Shown piece after piece: positions 10,437 to 19,575 of a stretch of DNA of 64,000 nt. How positions within the stretch are numbered: position 1 is the stretch's first letter; each line of letters opens with the position of its first letter. The position numbers and the translations under genes were made by a program. The stretch comes from a cyanobacterium PCC 7702. Lineage in GTDB: Bacteria; Cyanobacteriota; Cyanobacteriia; Cyanobacteriales; Nostocaceae. The stretch spans positions 1,278,359 to 1,342,358 of the forward strand of contig KB235926.1 in NCBI GenBank assembly GCA_000332255.1. Reading direction: 5' to 3'. The notes under the pieces were generated by a model. The model was not told where the DNA came from and ran no database searches. It was given only the letters and a program-made list of their open reading frames with translations.

Positions 10437-10781
10437 CTACTCCTTTTCCAAGGTATTATTTTCTGTACCTTGCAGTGCTAATTCAAAGTTCATTCTTTGT
10501 TCGGCGTTGCGCAAGAAGTAGCCACCGAGCATAGCTGATGCTAGTAAGCGACCGAGATTTTCCCGACTAGTAGTGATGGAAACACCAAAATGTTCGGAAG
10601 GTAAATTTCCCAGTAAGCCTACGATGTTACGTTCCATGACCTGGAAAACTTCCGGAGAACTGGGTTTGGAAAGTTGGTTGATGGTTTCTGGACTGAGGGA
10701 TTTAAGGTATTGCCATAAAGGGTTTGCTGTTTCGGAGTCACTGTTGAAGAATTCTGAAATTCGATGAGAAGGGTTACTCAC
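10437..10781 (-). CDS. DUF760 domain protein
   Basis: This 114-residue soluble protein belongs to DUF760, a family of cyanobacteria and plastids with no established function in what I can recall. Recognisable features are NPLWQYLKSLSPETINQLS, EVFQVMERNIVGLLGNLP and the central SREnLGRLLASAMLGGYFLRNAEQRM-like segment. No membrane span or metal motif is visible. The start is a GTG, supported by a strong AGGAGG 6 nt upstream; there is no nearby ATG. It lies between the sigma factor gene and mutT on the same strand. Confidence 0.88.
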   Translation of the reverse strand: MSNPSHRISEFFNSDSETANPLWQYLKSLSPETINQLSKPSSPEVFQVMERNIVGLLGNLPSEHFGVSITTSRENLGRLLASAMLGGYFLRNAEQRMNFELALQGTENNTLEKE

Positions 10782-10787
10782 CTTTTT

Positions 10788-10793
10788 CCTCCT
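10788..10793 (-). promoter_or_regulatory. Ribosome binding site fixing the GTG start of DUF760
   Basis: On the minus strand a full AGGAGG lies 6 nt before the GTG at 10781. It is one of the strongest Shine-Dalgarno matches in the window and settles the start. Confidence 0.85.
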
Positions 10794-10957
10794 TTACTCC
10801 TATGCTGCTGCCTTCTGACTTTTAGTTAGCAACTTATATATTCCTGCAAACTAATTTAACAAGCTTATTTGCTATTGGCAGTCGGTGTAACCGTACCAGA
10901 GGAAGCGGAAAGTATCACTTTCCTTGGTGGCAACAAAACAAGCTTATGCTTTAGCCG

Positions 10958-11914
10958 CTAACTTGCTAAATATTCGCCTATATCTGTTTTTGATTTGCGA
11001 AGCTTGCTTAAGGCTTCTCGTTCGATTTGTCTGACTCGTTCGCGGCTAATGTTTAGAAGCTCGCCGATTTTAGCCAGAGTTAGTGCTTTTCCGTCGGTTA
11101 AGCCAAAACGTAGGGATATTACTTCCCGTTGTTGTGGTGTTAGTTGTGCCATTAAATGCTGTATATCTGTGGATAGAGAAGACTGGGCGACAAATTCTTC
11201 TGGAGATGCTGCTGTGTCTTCTAGCATTTCGCCAAGTTCGGTGTCGTAGTTATCTCCCAAACGGATATCTAGGGATAAAGGAACGCGTGCTTGTTCCAAG
11301 TATTCTCGGACTTGCTTGGGAGTTAATTCTAGTTCTTGGGCTATTTCCGAGATAGTGGCAGCGCGTCCTAACTTTTGCGATAGTTGACGTTGTGCTTTTT
11401 TGATCTTGTTGAGTTTTTCAGTGATATGAATTGGCAGGCGAATTGTGCGTCCTTTTTCGGCGATCGCGCGGGTGATGGCTTGCCGTATCCACCAGTAGGC
11501 GTAGGTGGAGAATCTATAGCCTTTAGTGGGGTCAAATTTTTCTACTCCCCGCTGCATGCCAATGCTACCTTCTTGAATTAGGTCGAGCAGATCGACGTTG
11601 CGCTTGATGTATTTTTTCGCCACAGAAACTACCAATCGCAGGTTAGCTTCAACCATTTTGCGCTTGGCATTTTCACCTTCGGCGATCGCTTCGTCTAATT
11701 CTGCTGGCTCTAGTTTAGTGTGTTTTGCCCACTCTTCTAAAGTTGGTTGGCGGCCTAACTGGGTAGCAAGCGATTCCCTTACTTCGTAAAGAGCTGTGGC
11801 CCTTTGCACCTGTTTGCCATAAAAAATTTCTTCTTCGTGGGTTAGGAGTGGCACGCGGCCAATCTCACGCAGATAAGTCCGCACAAGGTCTGTAGCTGTC
11901 TGAGCGGTCTTCAT
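10958..11914 (-). CDS. Group 2 (RpoD-like) RNA polymerase sigma factor
   Basis: This non-essential-type sigma-70 factor redirects RNA polymerase under changed conditions. Region 1.2 is seen in [21 protein letters not shown]. Region 2 is seen in [33 protein letters not shown] and [17 protein letters not shown], which recognises the -10 box. Regions 3 and 4 appear in [11 protein letters not shown] and in [20 protein letters not shown], the -35-binding helix-turn-helix. The protein lacks the long N-terminal region of a primary factor, so it is group 2. I cannot assign a subtype letter. An in-frame GTG at 11947 would add 11 residues; the ATG has a weak purine stretch upstream and I prefer it (318 aa). 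Confidence 0.93.
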   Translation of the reverse strand: MKTAQTATDLVRTYLREIGRVPLLTHEEEIFYGKQVQRATALYEVRESLATQLGRQPTLEEWAKHTKLEPAELDEAIAEGENAKRKMVEANLRLVVSVAKKYIKRNVDLLDLIQEGSIGMQRGVEKFDPTKGYRFSTYAYWWIRQAITRAIAEKGRTIRLPIHITEKLNKIKKAQRQLSQKLGRAATISEIAQELELTPKQVREYLEQARVPLSLDIRLGDNYDTELGEMLEDTAASPEEFVAQSSLSTDIQHLMAQLTPQQREVISLRFGLTDGKALTLAKIGELLNISRERVRQIEREALSKLRKSKTDIGEYLAS

Positions 11915-11976
11915 GGCATTACTCTTTGGTAATTTTGCGTTTGACACTGGGGTAAATTAACTGACTTAGATGTCCG

Positions 11977-12001
11977 TGGGTGCCTACCCAGTCAGGCTGG
12001 G
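11977..12001. repeat. Overlapping alternative hairpins in the sigma-factor leader
   Basis: Two short hairpins share one arm: TGGGT (11977-11981) with ACCCA (11986-11990), and CCCAG (11987-11991) with CTGGG (11997-12001). They are mutually exclusive and sit 60-90 bp upstream of the sigma-factor start. They could be a leader switch, but the stems are only 5 bp, so this is weak. Confidence 0.35.
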
Positions 12002-12249
12002 AAGCTTTTTGATGTAAAACTGACGCACTTGGTAGACGAGAGCGCTTCCTAACAGTTTCATTGAATTTGCTTTTAACTGTTAAAAGTTACATTTGTTTTT
12101 TCTTGGCGCAAGTACCTATAGTTAGATAAACAGTAGCTTGTCGAACATGTCTCGAGCGATAATACTGTAAACAAGTGTAACATTTATGATAATTTTTCAC
12201 CACCCAGCGAGTAGAAATTTTTATTTTTCCAGTTTGCTATAATCCCTTT

Positions 12250-12495
12250 GTCGGTGAAAATATTTATATCCTTATTCCATAACTCTAGCAGTGGGGAGAA
12301 AATTCTCTAATTTTTATTAATAAAACTCAACAAAAAAGATAAGAATCTTTTGAAAGCACCGGTTAAATTTTTCCTCAGGCAGAGCGTTAATACGGAGAGT
12401 TGGGGATGGGAAAAAAGTGGCAGCAACAGAGCAAAGAAGCAACTTTGTCTCAAATTTCTTTGCAGGGGGAGTTTTCCCTGTCTCCCCTGTTTTTG
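12250..12495 (+). ncRNA. Candidate intergenic small RNA (unconfirmed)
   Basis: A perfect extended -10 element (TGC followed by TATAAT, 12236-12243) would start transcription near 12250. The only good intrinsic terminator downstream is CAGGGGG (12463-12469) paired with TCCCCTG (12483-12489) and followed by TTTTT. The implied transcript is about 245 nt and has no plausible reading frame. The -35 region is weak. No known family was recognised. This is a prediction from signals alone. Confidence 0.35.
12463..12495 (+). terminator. Plus-strand intrinsic terminator without an annotated gene upstream
   Basis: The stem CAGGGGG/TCCCCTG (one G-U pair) spans 12463-12489, and TTTTTG follows on the plus strand. 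Genes on both sides are on the minus strand, so it either ends an unannotated plus-strand RNA or blocks antisense transcription into carB. Confidence 0.55.
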
Positions 12496-12511
12496 TCTGG
12501 AAGGCTTTTAC

Positions 12512-15500
12512 TTAATCAGCGGTGCAGTATTCTTGGATGGCTTTGACGTCTAAAGTAGTATTTTGCAAGGAACGGATGGCGGCGACAGTGGCTTTTGCTC
12601 CGGCGATGGTAGTGATGATGGGGATTTTGTAGGCTAAGGCTGTACGGCGGATAAGTCTGGCATCGCTTTGGGCTTCTTCTCCGGAGGGAGTATTAACGAT
12701 AAGTTGAATTTTGCGATTTTTGATGGCGTCTAGAACGTGAGGGCGACCTTCGTGGAGTTTTAGCACTAAGTCTACTTTCAGACCGTGTTGTTGGAGAACG
12801 CGGCGGGTACCTTCGGTGGCGACAACATTGAAGCCTAAATCTAAAAATTCTTTGACTACGGGTACTGCTGCAGCTTTGTCGCGATCGTTCATTGATATGA
12901 ATACCGTACCGCTTAAGGGTAAGCGTTCGCCGGCGCCTAGTTCTGCTTTGGCAAAGGCTCGTCCAAAGTCGCTGTCTATACCCATAACTTCACCAGTGGA
13001 GCGCATTTCCGGACCAAGAATAGTATCGGTACCGGGGAATTTATTGAATGGCAACACTGCTTCTTTAACAGCAATGTGAGACGGAATAATTTCCTGGGTA
13101 AAGCCTAACTCTTCTAAAGTTTTGCCAGCCATAATCAATGATGCTAGTTTTGCCAAGGGTACGCAAATAGCTTTGGAAACAAAGGGTACGGTGCGAGAGG
13201 CGCGGGGATTGGCTTCTAAAACGTAGACTTGGGGAGAGTAGCTTTGAGTACCAACAACGGCAAATTGAATATTTATCAGTCCTACTACTTGGAGTGCTTG
13301 TGCTAGTTGGACTGTCCAGTGGCGAATTTGATTGAGAACTGCTGCAGATAAGGAAATAGTAGGTAAAGAACAAGCCGAGTCTCCGGAGTGAATGCCTGCT
13401 TGTTCGATGTGTTCCATTATACCACCAATTACTACACGTCCCGTGCGGTCGGCGATCGCATCCACATCTACTTCAATGGCATTTTCCAAAAATTTATCAA
13501 TCAGGATGGGATGTTCTGGTTCGACCTGGACTGCAAAGGTCATGTAGCGCTCTAATTCTGTATCGGAGTAGACAATTTCCATTGCCCGTCCTCCCAATAC
13601 GTAACTGGGGCGTACGACTACAGGGTAACCGATGTGCTTAGCGTTTCGAAGGGCATCTTCGTAGGTGCGGGCAATACCGTTCGGGGGTTGGGCGATATTT
13701 AATTGCTGAAGAACTTTCTCAAATCGCTCTCTGTCTTCGGCAACATCAATAGAATCGGGAGAGGTTCCCCAAATGCGAGTGATGATATTTGCCTGTTTGG
13801 CAGCTGGGGAATTTAAGTATTGCTCGATGGGTACAGCTAGCTTTAATGGTGTTTGTCCCCCAAACTGCACGATGATGCCCACAGGGTTTTCTGCTTCGAT
13901 GATGTTGAGCACGTCTTCTTTTGTCAGCGGCTCGAAATAAAGGCGATCGCTGGTGTCATAATCTGTTGACACCGTTTCCGGGTTGGAATTGACCATAATG
14001 GTTTCGTAGCCTGCTTTCTTCAGGGCAAAAGCAGCATGACAGCAACAATAGTCAAATTCAATTCCCTGACCGATACGGTTGGGACCGCCACCCAAAATCA
14101 TGACTTTGGGCTTATCCGTGGGCAAGATCTCTGTTTCTTCTTCGTAGGTGGAATAGTAGTAGGGAGTAAAGGCTTCAAACTCAGCCGCGCAGGTATCTAC
14201 TGTTTTGTAAACCGGGATAACGCCTAGTTGTTTGCGGTATTCTCGGACTTCATCTTCGCTAGTTTTGGTGGCATAGGCTATCTGGCGATCGCTAAATCCT
14301 TGCCGCTTGACAGCATACATTTGTTCTTTTGTCAATGTTCGCAAGGGCGTGCGCTTGAGGAATTTTTCTATTTCCAGAAGTTCCTGCATTTTCTCGAGGA
14401 ACCAGGGATCGATACCAGTTAGTTCGTAGATTTCTTCAATGCTCAACCCTAACTGCATAGCATGACGTACAGCAAAAATCCGTTCTGGATTTGGCGTGCG
14501 CAGTTGGGCGCGGATTTGTTCACCACTGGGAAGTTTTTCTTTAATATCGCATCCCCAACCAGCTCGTCCGGTTTCCAAGGAACGCAGTGCTTTTTGGAAG
14601 GATTCGTTGAACGTGCGTCCTATGGCCATTGCTTCCCCTACCGATTTCATTTGTGTTGTCAGCACCGGTTCTGCACCAGGAAATTTTTCAAAGGCAAAGC
14701 GAGGCACTTTGGTGACTACATAATCGAGCGTGGGTTCGAAGGAAGCGGGTGTTTTCTTTGTGATGTCATTTTTAATTTCGTCCAAAGTATAGCCTACGGC
14801 TAACTTGGCTGCTATCTTCGCAATGGGAAAGCCAGTAGCTTTGGATGCCAAAGCCGAACTGCGAGAAACACGGGGATTCATCTCAATCACAACTACATCC
14901 CCATTTACCGGGTTGACAGCAAACTGAATGTTCGAACCGCCAGTTTCTACCCCGATTTCGCGGATAATTTTAATTGCCATGTCCCGCAAGCGCTGATATT
15001 CTTTATCAGTAAGGGTTTGCGCCGGTGCAACGGTAATGGAATCCCCGGTGTGGATTCCCATGGGATCAAGGTTTTCAATCGAGCAAATAATCACTACATT
15101 ATCTGCCAAGTCGCGCATGACTTCTAATTCGTATTCTTTCCAGCCAAGCAGGGACTGGTCGATAAGAATTTGCGATACTGGCGAAGCATCCAAACCAGTT
15201 TGAGCCATTTCTGCAAATTCTTCTTCGTTATAGGCAATTCCACCACCAGTACCGCCCAAGGTAAAGGCAGGACGGATAATTAAAGGATAGGTGGCAATTT
15301 GACGGGCGATCGCCTTGGCTTGGTCTAGTGAGGAAGCTGTACCGCTGGGACACACCTTGACGCCAATTTTGGCCATGGCTTGGTTAAATAACTTTCTATC
15401 TTCGGCTTTCTCAATTGCTGGTAATTTGGCACCGATTAACTCCACATTGTATTGTTCTAGGACACCATTTTTCGCTAAAGCCACGGCAATATTGAGGGCT

Positions 15501-15781
15501 GTTTGTCCTCCCATGGTTGGTAATAAAGCATCGGGGCGTTCTTTAACAATAACTTTCTCCACCAGTTCTGGCGTTAGAGGTTCTATATAAGTGCGATCGG
15601 CTGTTTCTGGATCGGTCATGATTGTCGCGGGATTGGAGTTAACCAATACCACTTTGTAACCTTCTTCTCGTAATGCTTTGCAAGCTTGGGTACCAGAATA
15701 ATCAAACTCGCAAGCTTGACCGATCACAATCGGACCCGATCCTAATAAAAGAATTTTGCTGATATCACTCCGGCGGGGCAT
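12512..15781 (-). CDS. carB: Carbamoyl-phosphate synthase large subunit
   Basis: CarB makes carbamoyl phosphate from bicarbonate, ammonia (supplied by CarA) and two ATP, feeding arginine and pyrimidine synthesis. The 1089-residue protein has the typical duplicated layout. The first carboxyphosphate-forming ATP-grasp half starts with [21 protein letters not shown] and includes [12 protein letters not shown]. The second half starts at [20 protein letters not shown] and includes [17 protein letters not shown]-terminal MGS-like allosteric domain carries [16 protein letters not shown]. Length and motifs are complete. carA is not in the window, so the subunits are unlinked, as in other cyanobacteria. 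The ATG start is unambiguous. Confidence 0.98.
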   Translation of the reverse strand: MPRRSDISKILLLGSGPIVIGQACEFDYSGTQACKALREEGYKVVLVNSNPATIMTDPETADRTYIEPLTPELVEKVIVKERPDALLPTMGGQTALNIAVALAKNGVLEQYNVELIGAKLPAIEKAEDRKLFNQAMAKIGVKVCPSGTASSLDQAKAIARQIATYPLIIRPAFTLGGTGGGIAYNEEEFAEMAQTGLDASPVSQILIDQSLLGWKEYELEVMRDLADNVVIICSIENLDPMGIHTGDSITVAPAQTLTDKEYQRLRDMAIKIIREIGVETGGSNIQFAVNPVNGDVVVIEMNPRVSRSSALASKATGFPIAKIAAKLAVGYTLDEIKNDITKKTPASFEPTLDYVVTKVPRFAFEKFPGAEPVLTTQMKSVGEAMAIGRTFNESFQKALRSLETGRAGWGCDIKEKLPSGEQIRAQLRTPNPERIFAVRHAMQLGLSIEEIYELTGIDPWFLEKMQELLEIEKFLKRTPLRTLTKEQMYAVKRQGFSDRQIAYATKTSEDEVREYRKQLGVIPVYKTVDTCAAEFEAFTPYYYSTYEEETEILPTDKPKVMILGGGPNRIGQGIEFDYCCCHAAFALKKAGYETIMVNSNPETVSTDYDTSDRLYFEPLTKEDVLNIIEAENPVGIIVQFGGQTPLKLAVPIEQYLNSPAAKQANIITRIWGTSPDSIDVAEDRERFEKVLQQLNIAQPPNGIARTYEDALRNAKHIGYPVVVRPSYVLGGRAMEIVYSDTELERYMTFAVQVEPEHPILIDKFLENAIEVDVDAIADRTGRVVIGGIMEHIEQAGIHSGDSACSLPTISLSAAVLNQIRHWTVQLAQALQVVGLINIQFAVVGTQSYSPQVYVLEANPRASRTVPFVSKAICVPLAKLASLIMAGKTLEELGFTQEIIPSHIAVKEAVLPFNKFPGTDTILGPEMRSTGEVMGIDSDFGRAFAKAELGAGERLPLSGTVFISMNDRDKAAAVPVVKEFLDLGFNVVATEGTRRVLQQHGLKVDLVLKLHEGRPHVLDAIKNRKIQLIVNTPSGEEAQSDARLIRRTALAYKIPIITTIAGAKATVAAIRSLQNTTLDVKAIQEYCTAD

Positions 15782-16309
15782 AGTTGTTGCTTTCTAGTGA
15801 CAAGAATACAAATCCTGATTATTTTAAAGGCCTTTACCCACCATTAATGCTGTTTTTTATCAACTCTTTTAGGTTAGTTAATCAAACCCGGGCAACGATA
15901 AGCACCTTTCACCAGTTTATTGTATTTCTTCTCTTCCCTGCTTTTAACACTAGAACATTAGAGAGAATCTATGAGTTTATATTTATGGAAATTTTCTTTT
16001 CTGGAGAAGCATGTTTAAAATTATATGTATCATTATGAAGTAATTTATCAGCTTTTTATGTTAACTTTGATATTTTATTGATGATTTTTATCAAGAATTG
16101 AGTAAATTTAGTGAAAACAGTTGTCTGCTGCTTGCAATAGGAAGGAGCTTTAAAAGCAAATCAAATGTTTTTGTATACAAAAATTAAAAAAGCAGAGAGA
16201 TAAAAGTATCCTTCTGTTCCTCTCTCTGCCTTTTGTTAGTAGTTCTCAAAACTAAAACTTTTAACTTTTCCTTCTCTTTCAAATAGATGGTTGCACAGCT
16301 ATGAGAATG
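15782..16309. other. Intergenic region between carB and dps
   Basis: This 528 bp AT-rich spacer lies between two minus-strand genes and holds the carB promoter region and the dps terminator at 16186-16229. An 84-codon plus-strand frame at 15784-16038 has no ribosome binding site or family resemblance and is not considered a gene. Confidence 0.6.
16186..16229 (-). terminator. Intrinsic terminator of the dps-family gene
   Basis: Perfect 9 bp arms GCAGAGAGA (16192-16200) and TCTCTCTGC (16221-16229) enclose a 20 nt loop. On the minus strand the stem is followed by TTTTTTAATTTTTG. It lies about 80 bp after the dps stop codon. Confidence 0.8.
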
Positions 16310-16864
16310 TTAGTTTTGAATACGCTGAACAAAGCCCAAAGTTAAGCTGTCCTTAGCAAGGAAGTGAGCTAAATGGTAAGCGCGTTCTTCTGTTTTCAGC
16401 AGAATTTTTTCGTAGAGATAACGGGTAGCGCGATCGCCTAGACTCTCAGCCTGAGACGCTTGAGAGCGAATCAGTTTAATAATTGCTTGTTCTGCTTTGA
16501 GGTCATTTTCTATCATTTGCCGGCAAGAAAAAACACCATCCGCTTCTGGCTCAAAGCAGCACAATTCGGCTAATTTCCCGAAACTAGCTGCTGGTACGCC
16601 GCCCAGTCCGTTCAAACGCTCTCCAATTTCGTGGACGTGTTCTTGAACTTCTTCGTAACTTTCTTGAAAGAACTCGTGCAACGAGTAAAATTCTGCACCT
16701 GCTACAACAAAATGATGTTTTTGGTACTGCAAGTACAGTGCCTGGAAACTAGCTAAAGCGACATTTAAGCCTTCACAAACTGGCGTAGTTACACTGCGGT
16801 CCAGCAGTACGGGATTGTCATAAACTTGACCAAAGTTTTGTAATAAAGTTTGTGTGTCAGACAT
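16310..16864 (-). CDS. dps: Dps-family ferritin-like protein
   Basis: Dps proteins form hollow dodecamers that oxidise and store iron using hydrogen peroxide, protecting DNA. The four-helix-bundle signature is visible: [22 protein letters not shown] with the first ferroxidase histidine, then [21 protein letters not shown]. The spacing of H, E and the LNGLGG turn is that of the Dps family, and the 184 aa length fits. Cyanobacteria have several Dps paralogues and the exact one cannot be named. The gene has its own terminator and a 440 bp upstream spacer, so it is probably monocistronic. Confidence 0.92.
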   Translation of the reverse strand: MSDTQTLLQNFGQVYDNPVLLDRSVTTPVCEGLNVALASFQALYLQYQKHHFVVAGAEFYSLHEFFQESYEEVQEHVHEIGERLNGLGGVPAASFGKLAELCCFEPEADGVFSCRQMIENDLKAEQAIIKLIRSQASQAESLGDRATRYLYEKILLKTEERAYHLAHFLAKDSLTLGFVQRIQN

Positions 16865-17312
16865 GGTTCTCCTCGCTTAGAAGCAGTTATGCTTTTCTAA
16901 CCGCTTGGTCTCTACATATTAACATTTTAAAAAACGAAATCAAGACCAGGCAATAGTAATGAAAGTTTGATTTTTTAGAAGTAATAAAACCTCTACTTCA
17001 GTGACTTAATGATGATAAATATCATCTAGATTTTCTTAACATTATTAACACCCCTTCTGTTCTCTGTTATTTATATACAGTTTTCTATGCGTTCCTCAGG
17101 AATAAAGGGACATAGTGCAGGTAGTTACTAGGTATCAGCAACCAGTTTCTCTTTCCACTCCTTAGCTGCAGGTAGACGACTGAGATTTTTTTCAAAAACT
17201 AATGAGAAAAGTTTGCACTTAGGTTATCCTGAATCTAAGGAGCTGTGCTCTGCAAAATCAAACTTGTCAACAAGCCACAACGTAACTTACCGGGACTTTT
17301 AGCAGTTTGAGG
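16865..17312. other. Intergenic region upstream of dps
   Basis: This spacer of about 448 bp separates the divergent dps and small hypothetical genes. It has no credible gene. The main feature is the palindrome GATGAT-AAAT-ATCATC at 17011-17026, about 150 bp upstream of dps. Confidence 0.55.
17011..17026. promoter_or_regulatory. Possible Fur-type operator palindrome upstream of dps
   Basis: GATGAT (17011-17016) and ATCATC (17021-17026) form a perfect inverted repeat around AAAT. The AT-rich GAT...ATC symmetry resembles Fur-family boxes, and dps genes are often iron- or peroxide-regulated. The match is partial and the assignment is inference. Confidence 0.3.
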
Positions 17313-17567
17313 GTGGAAATCTTGAAGTCTTTTAGCTCAGAATTAGAAGCAAAGCACGTTATACAGGTGAATTGGGCTGACCGCTGGCGAGTCTACCAAC
17401 GCCTGCAAGAACTAGATATTCCTTGTTGGTGTGAGGCAAACCAGCCACTAACAGTCCAAATAGATAACGTTGTTGCGGCCATTCAACTGTGGAGTGTGAT
17501 GCGACAATTCATGGCCTCTCGTCAAGAATTGCTTTGGAGTTTGGAACAGTGTTGGCAATATCGCTAA
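17313..17567 (+). CDS. Small hypothetical protein with an Asp-binding-helix-like sequence
   Basis: This 84-residue protein is not recognised. It has mixed helix-strand composition and is rich in Trp (NWADRWRVYQRLQEL, CWCEANQPLTVQI, LWSVMRQFM, LLWSLEQCWQY). There is no signal peptide or membrane span. The start is uncertain: a GTG at 17313 or a TTG at 17307. It is preceded by a clean spacer and followed by a repeat-rich gap before the ferredoxin-like gene. Its coding-like composition suggests a real gene, and I believe similar small proteins occur in other cyanobacteria, though I cannot name one. No function is proposed. Confidence 0.65.
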   Translation: MEILKSFSSELEAKHVIQVNWADRWRVYQRLQELDIPCWCEANQPLTVQIDNVVAAIQLWSVMRQFMASRQELLWSLEQCWQYR

Positions 17568-17594
17568 GAGTCTGGATACAAATGTATCGCTTTC

Positions 17595-17660
17595 AACGTT
17601 CAGGGCTTTTAGCCCTCACTATGAGCTTTTTAATTTTCAGGACTTAAGGCCCTGATTGCG
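17595..17660. repeat. Paired short hairpins, dispersed-repeat type
   Basis: AGGGCT-TTT-AGCCCT at 17602-17616 forms a 6 bp hairpin. An imperfect related one, TCAGGACTT/AAGGCCCTGA, lies at 17637-17655. The shared CAGG(G/A)CTT core suggests two degenerate copies of one small palindromic repeat between the hypothetical gene and the ferredoxin-like gene. Confidence 0.5.
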
Positions 17661-17721
17661 GACTTGACTTAGTTATTTTTCGAGATTGTTTGTCAAAAAA
17701 CAAAACCCAAGGTTTTATACG

Positions 17722-18399
17722 ATGAGTAATTCTTATAGCAGCGAAAAGTCAGAATTTTGTCTTGAGGGAAGATTTATCGATTTTGTGATTAAAGATGGCT
17801 ATAAGCTCAAAGGTCTGCTTTTGGCTACTTCTGAAGGCGAGTGTTATGTAAAGCTGGCCAAGCACCTGCGAGCGATGTTTGACTGGCGTCTACCTCCTGG
17901 AACTTGGTTGCGAGTGGTGGGTGAGAAGAAGCGCGATCGCAAAAGTGGTGAAGTGAAACTGAAAGCTCAACAAGTTATGGCAGCACGAAGAGAGTGGGGA
18001 ACACAACAAATACAAGCTCAAAGGGCAAAAACAGAAAATTCGTGCACATCTTCTGTTGCTGAGGTTGAGCGCCCGTTAGCAAAAGCAACTATTCTGGTCT
18101 GTCAAAAATCTGACTGCATCAAACGTGGTGGTGACCGTGTATGTCAAGCTTTAAAGCAAGTTTTGAGCGAACGCGGTCTAGCTGAGCAAGTAACTATCAA
18201 AGCTACTGGTTGCATGAAAAACTGTAAAGCCGGACCCAACGTCGTTATGCCGGATAAAAGCCGCTACACTGGCATTCAAGCTACACAAGTGCCTGCGTTG
18301 ATAGCAAAACATTTTGCTGATGTTGCCGTTAGTTCCAAACAGGACAGTTTACAACCGATGCTCGCACCTGTTGCCAGTACATCTCAATACTCGCAGTGA
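17722..18399 (+). CDS. Thioredoxin-like [2Fe-2S] ferredoxin-domain protein
   Basis: The C-terminal half (residues about 115-215) is a thioredoxin-fold [2Fe-2S] domain like that of NuoE and Clostridium-type ferredoxins. It has ILVCQKSDCIKRGG with a C-x4-C pair and ATGCMKNCKAGPNVVM with a C-x3-C pair. These four Cys should bind the cluster. The N-terminal half (about residues 10-90; FCLEGRFIDFV, YKLKGLLLAT, PGTWLRVVGEKK) is strand-rich and looks like a small OB-type barrel; I do not recognise it as a named domain. The start is the ATG at 17722 (225 aa); a TTG 36 bp upstream is less likely. It may carry electrons or sense redox state. The partner is unknown. Confidence 0.85.
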   Translation: MSNSYSSEKSEFCLEGRFIDFVIKDGYKLKGLLLATSEGECYVKLAKHLRAMFDWRLPPGTWLRVVGEKKRDRKSGEVKLKAQQVMAARREWGTQQIQAQRAKTENSCTSSVAEVERPLAKATILVCQKSDCIKRGGDRVCQALKQVLSERGLAEQVTIKATGCMKNCKAGPNVVMPDKSRYTGIQATQVPALIAKHFADVAVSSKQDSLQPMLAPVASTSQYSQ

Positions 18400-18745
18400 A
18401 AGATTGCCTTTTAGGTCTTAATGGATTGCTGACATGCTTTATTCTTATGAATAAGAGTATCAATATTAACTAATGGGCGAAATTTCGACAATTGCGGCAT
18501 CAAAATTTATCCTCGACTTCACTTAACTTGGTAAGGGTTAGTATCATTAATTTATTATCCATTCACTTTGTGTCCCCTAAGCTTCCAAAAAAAGCTTAGG
18601 CTTTTTGAAGCTTTTTGAATAAAACTCAATTATATCTATATTGAAGTGGCAAAAGTTTCTCCACATACCCACGACTGCTGGCAGATTGACAACTCCTGGC
18701 ATGGTAAGGTTGCGGTGGGGTAGCAATTTTTCAGTATCAGTCTAA
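18400..18745. other. Intergenic region between convergent genes
   Basis: This 346 bp spacer separates the ferredoxin-like gene and phnE, which converge. It holds a plus-strand terminator at 18576-18605 and no credible gene. Confidence 0.6.
18576..18605 (+). terminator. Intrinsic terminator of the ferredoxin-like gene
   Basis: Perfect 9 bp arms CCTAAGCTT (18576-18584) and AAGCTTAGG (18592-18600) enclose a 7 nt loop. CTTTTTG follows on the plus strand. It lies about 180 bp after the stop codon and faces the converging phnE gene. Confidence 0.75.
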
Positions 18746-19549
18746 TTACATAGAATCAAGGCGCTTGCGTAATTGGCTGCTAAAAGCATCTATGATGGTA
18801 ACAACTATTAACAGCACCAGCATCATAGTTGTTGCTTTGGTATATTCAAAACCATCTATGTAGCTTTTCAACTGAAAACCAATTCCTCCCGCTCCAACCA
18901 CACCCAAGACCGAAGCAGCACGAATGTTATACTCGAACATCCACAGGGTATAGCCTAATCCTAGTGGCAGAACCTGGGGTAAAATTCCGTATTGAGCTAT
19001 TTGTAATCGAGATGCTCCGGCGATTTGCAAAAATTCTATGGAGCGAGGATCGACAGCTTCTATAGCCTGTTGGTAAAATTTAGCTAAGTAGCCAATAGTG
19101 TATATACTTAAAGCCAGCGTACCGGCTGGAGCACCTAAACCTGTGGCGGCCACGAAAATTAAGCCTAAAATAATCGAGGGGACGGAACGAACAGCGTTTT
19201 GTAGCAAATTTGCCAACCATTGCAACCAGAGGGGAGCGATGTTGCGAGCGCTAGCAATAGCTATTGGTAAAGAAAAAATTGCCCCTAGAGTGGTTCCCCA
19301 CAAAGACATCTGCACTGTTTCGATCAGCGCTTTAATTGCTATGTCTAAAACTTCTAAATTGGGTGGAAATAACCTGGTAACAAAATCTATAATGTAGGGC
19401 CAGCTATTTTTGAGAAGTTTAAAGTCAACTTGCAGGCCTTGCAGTGCCCAGGCGTACACCAAAAATATCAAAAAAAATGTAACTGGGGAATAAGCCCAGG
19501 TATAACGTTGCAGAAATTTGAAGTTTTTCAGTTTTAATTTTGAGCGCAT
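18746..19549 (-). CDS. phnE: Phosphonate/phosphite ABC transporter permease PhnE
   Basis: This is the membrane subunit of a phosphonate/phosphite-type importer. The 267-residue protein has about six hydrophobic segments. It carries the EAA-type loop that contacts the ATPase, seen around AIEAVDPRSIEFLQIAGASRLQIAQYGILPQVLP. The ending VLGVVGAGGIGFQLKSYIDGF is characteristic of PhnE. It is the last gene of the minus-strand order phnD-phnC-phnE, 26 bp after phnC. Confidence 0.93.
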   Translation of the reverse strand: MRSKLKLKNFKFLQRYTWAYSPVTFFLIFLVYAWALQGLQVDFKLLKNSWPYIIDFVTRLFPPNLEVLDIAIKALIETVQMSLWGTTLGAIFSLPIAIASARNIAPLWLQWLANLLQNAVRSVPSIILGLIFVAATGLGAPAGTLALSIYTIGYLAKFYQQAIEAVDPRSIEFLQIAGASRLQIAQYGILPQVLPLGLGYTLWMFEYNIRAASVLGVVGAGGIGFQLKSYIDGFEYTKATTMMLVLLIVVTIIDAFSSQLRKRLDSM

Positions 19550-19575
19550 GATCTAAAGAAGCGGAAAACAAACAA

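Larger units (their letters stand above)
11948..12511. other. Intergenic region between the sigma-factor gene and carB
   Basis: This spacer of about 560 bp has no convincing protein-coding gene. It contains the short leader hairpins near 11977-12001, an extended -10 box TGCTATAAT on the plus strand (TATAAT at 12238-12243) and a plus-strand terminator at 12463-12495. Both flanking genes are on the minus strand, so the plus-strand signals are unexplained by them. Confidence 0.6.

Noticed and set aside
15784-16038. 84-codon plus-strand frame after carB
   Set aside because: TTG start without ribosome binding site, low-complexity hydrophobic composition, no family resemblance; likely chance in AT-rich DNA.
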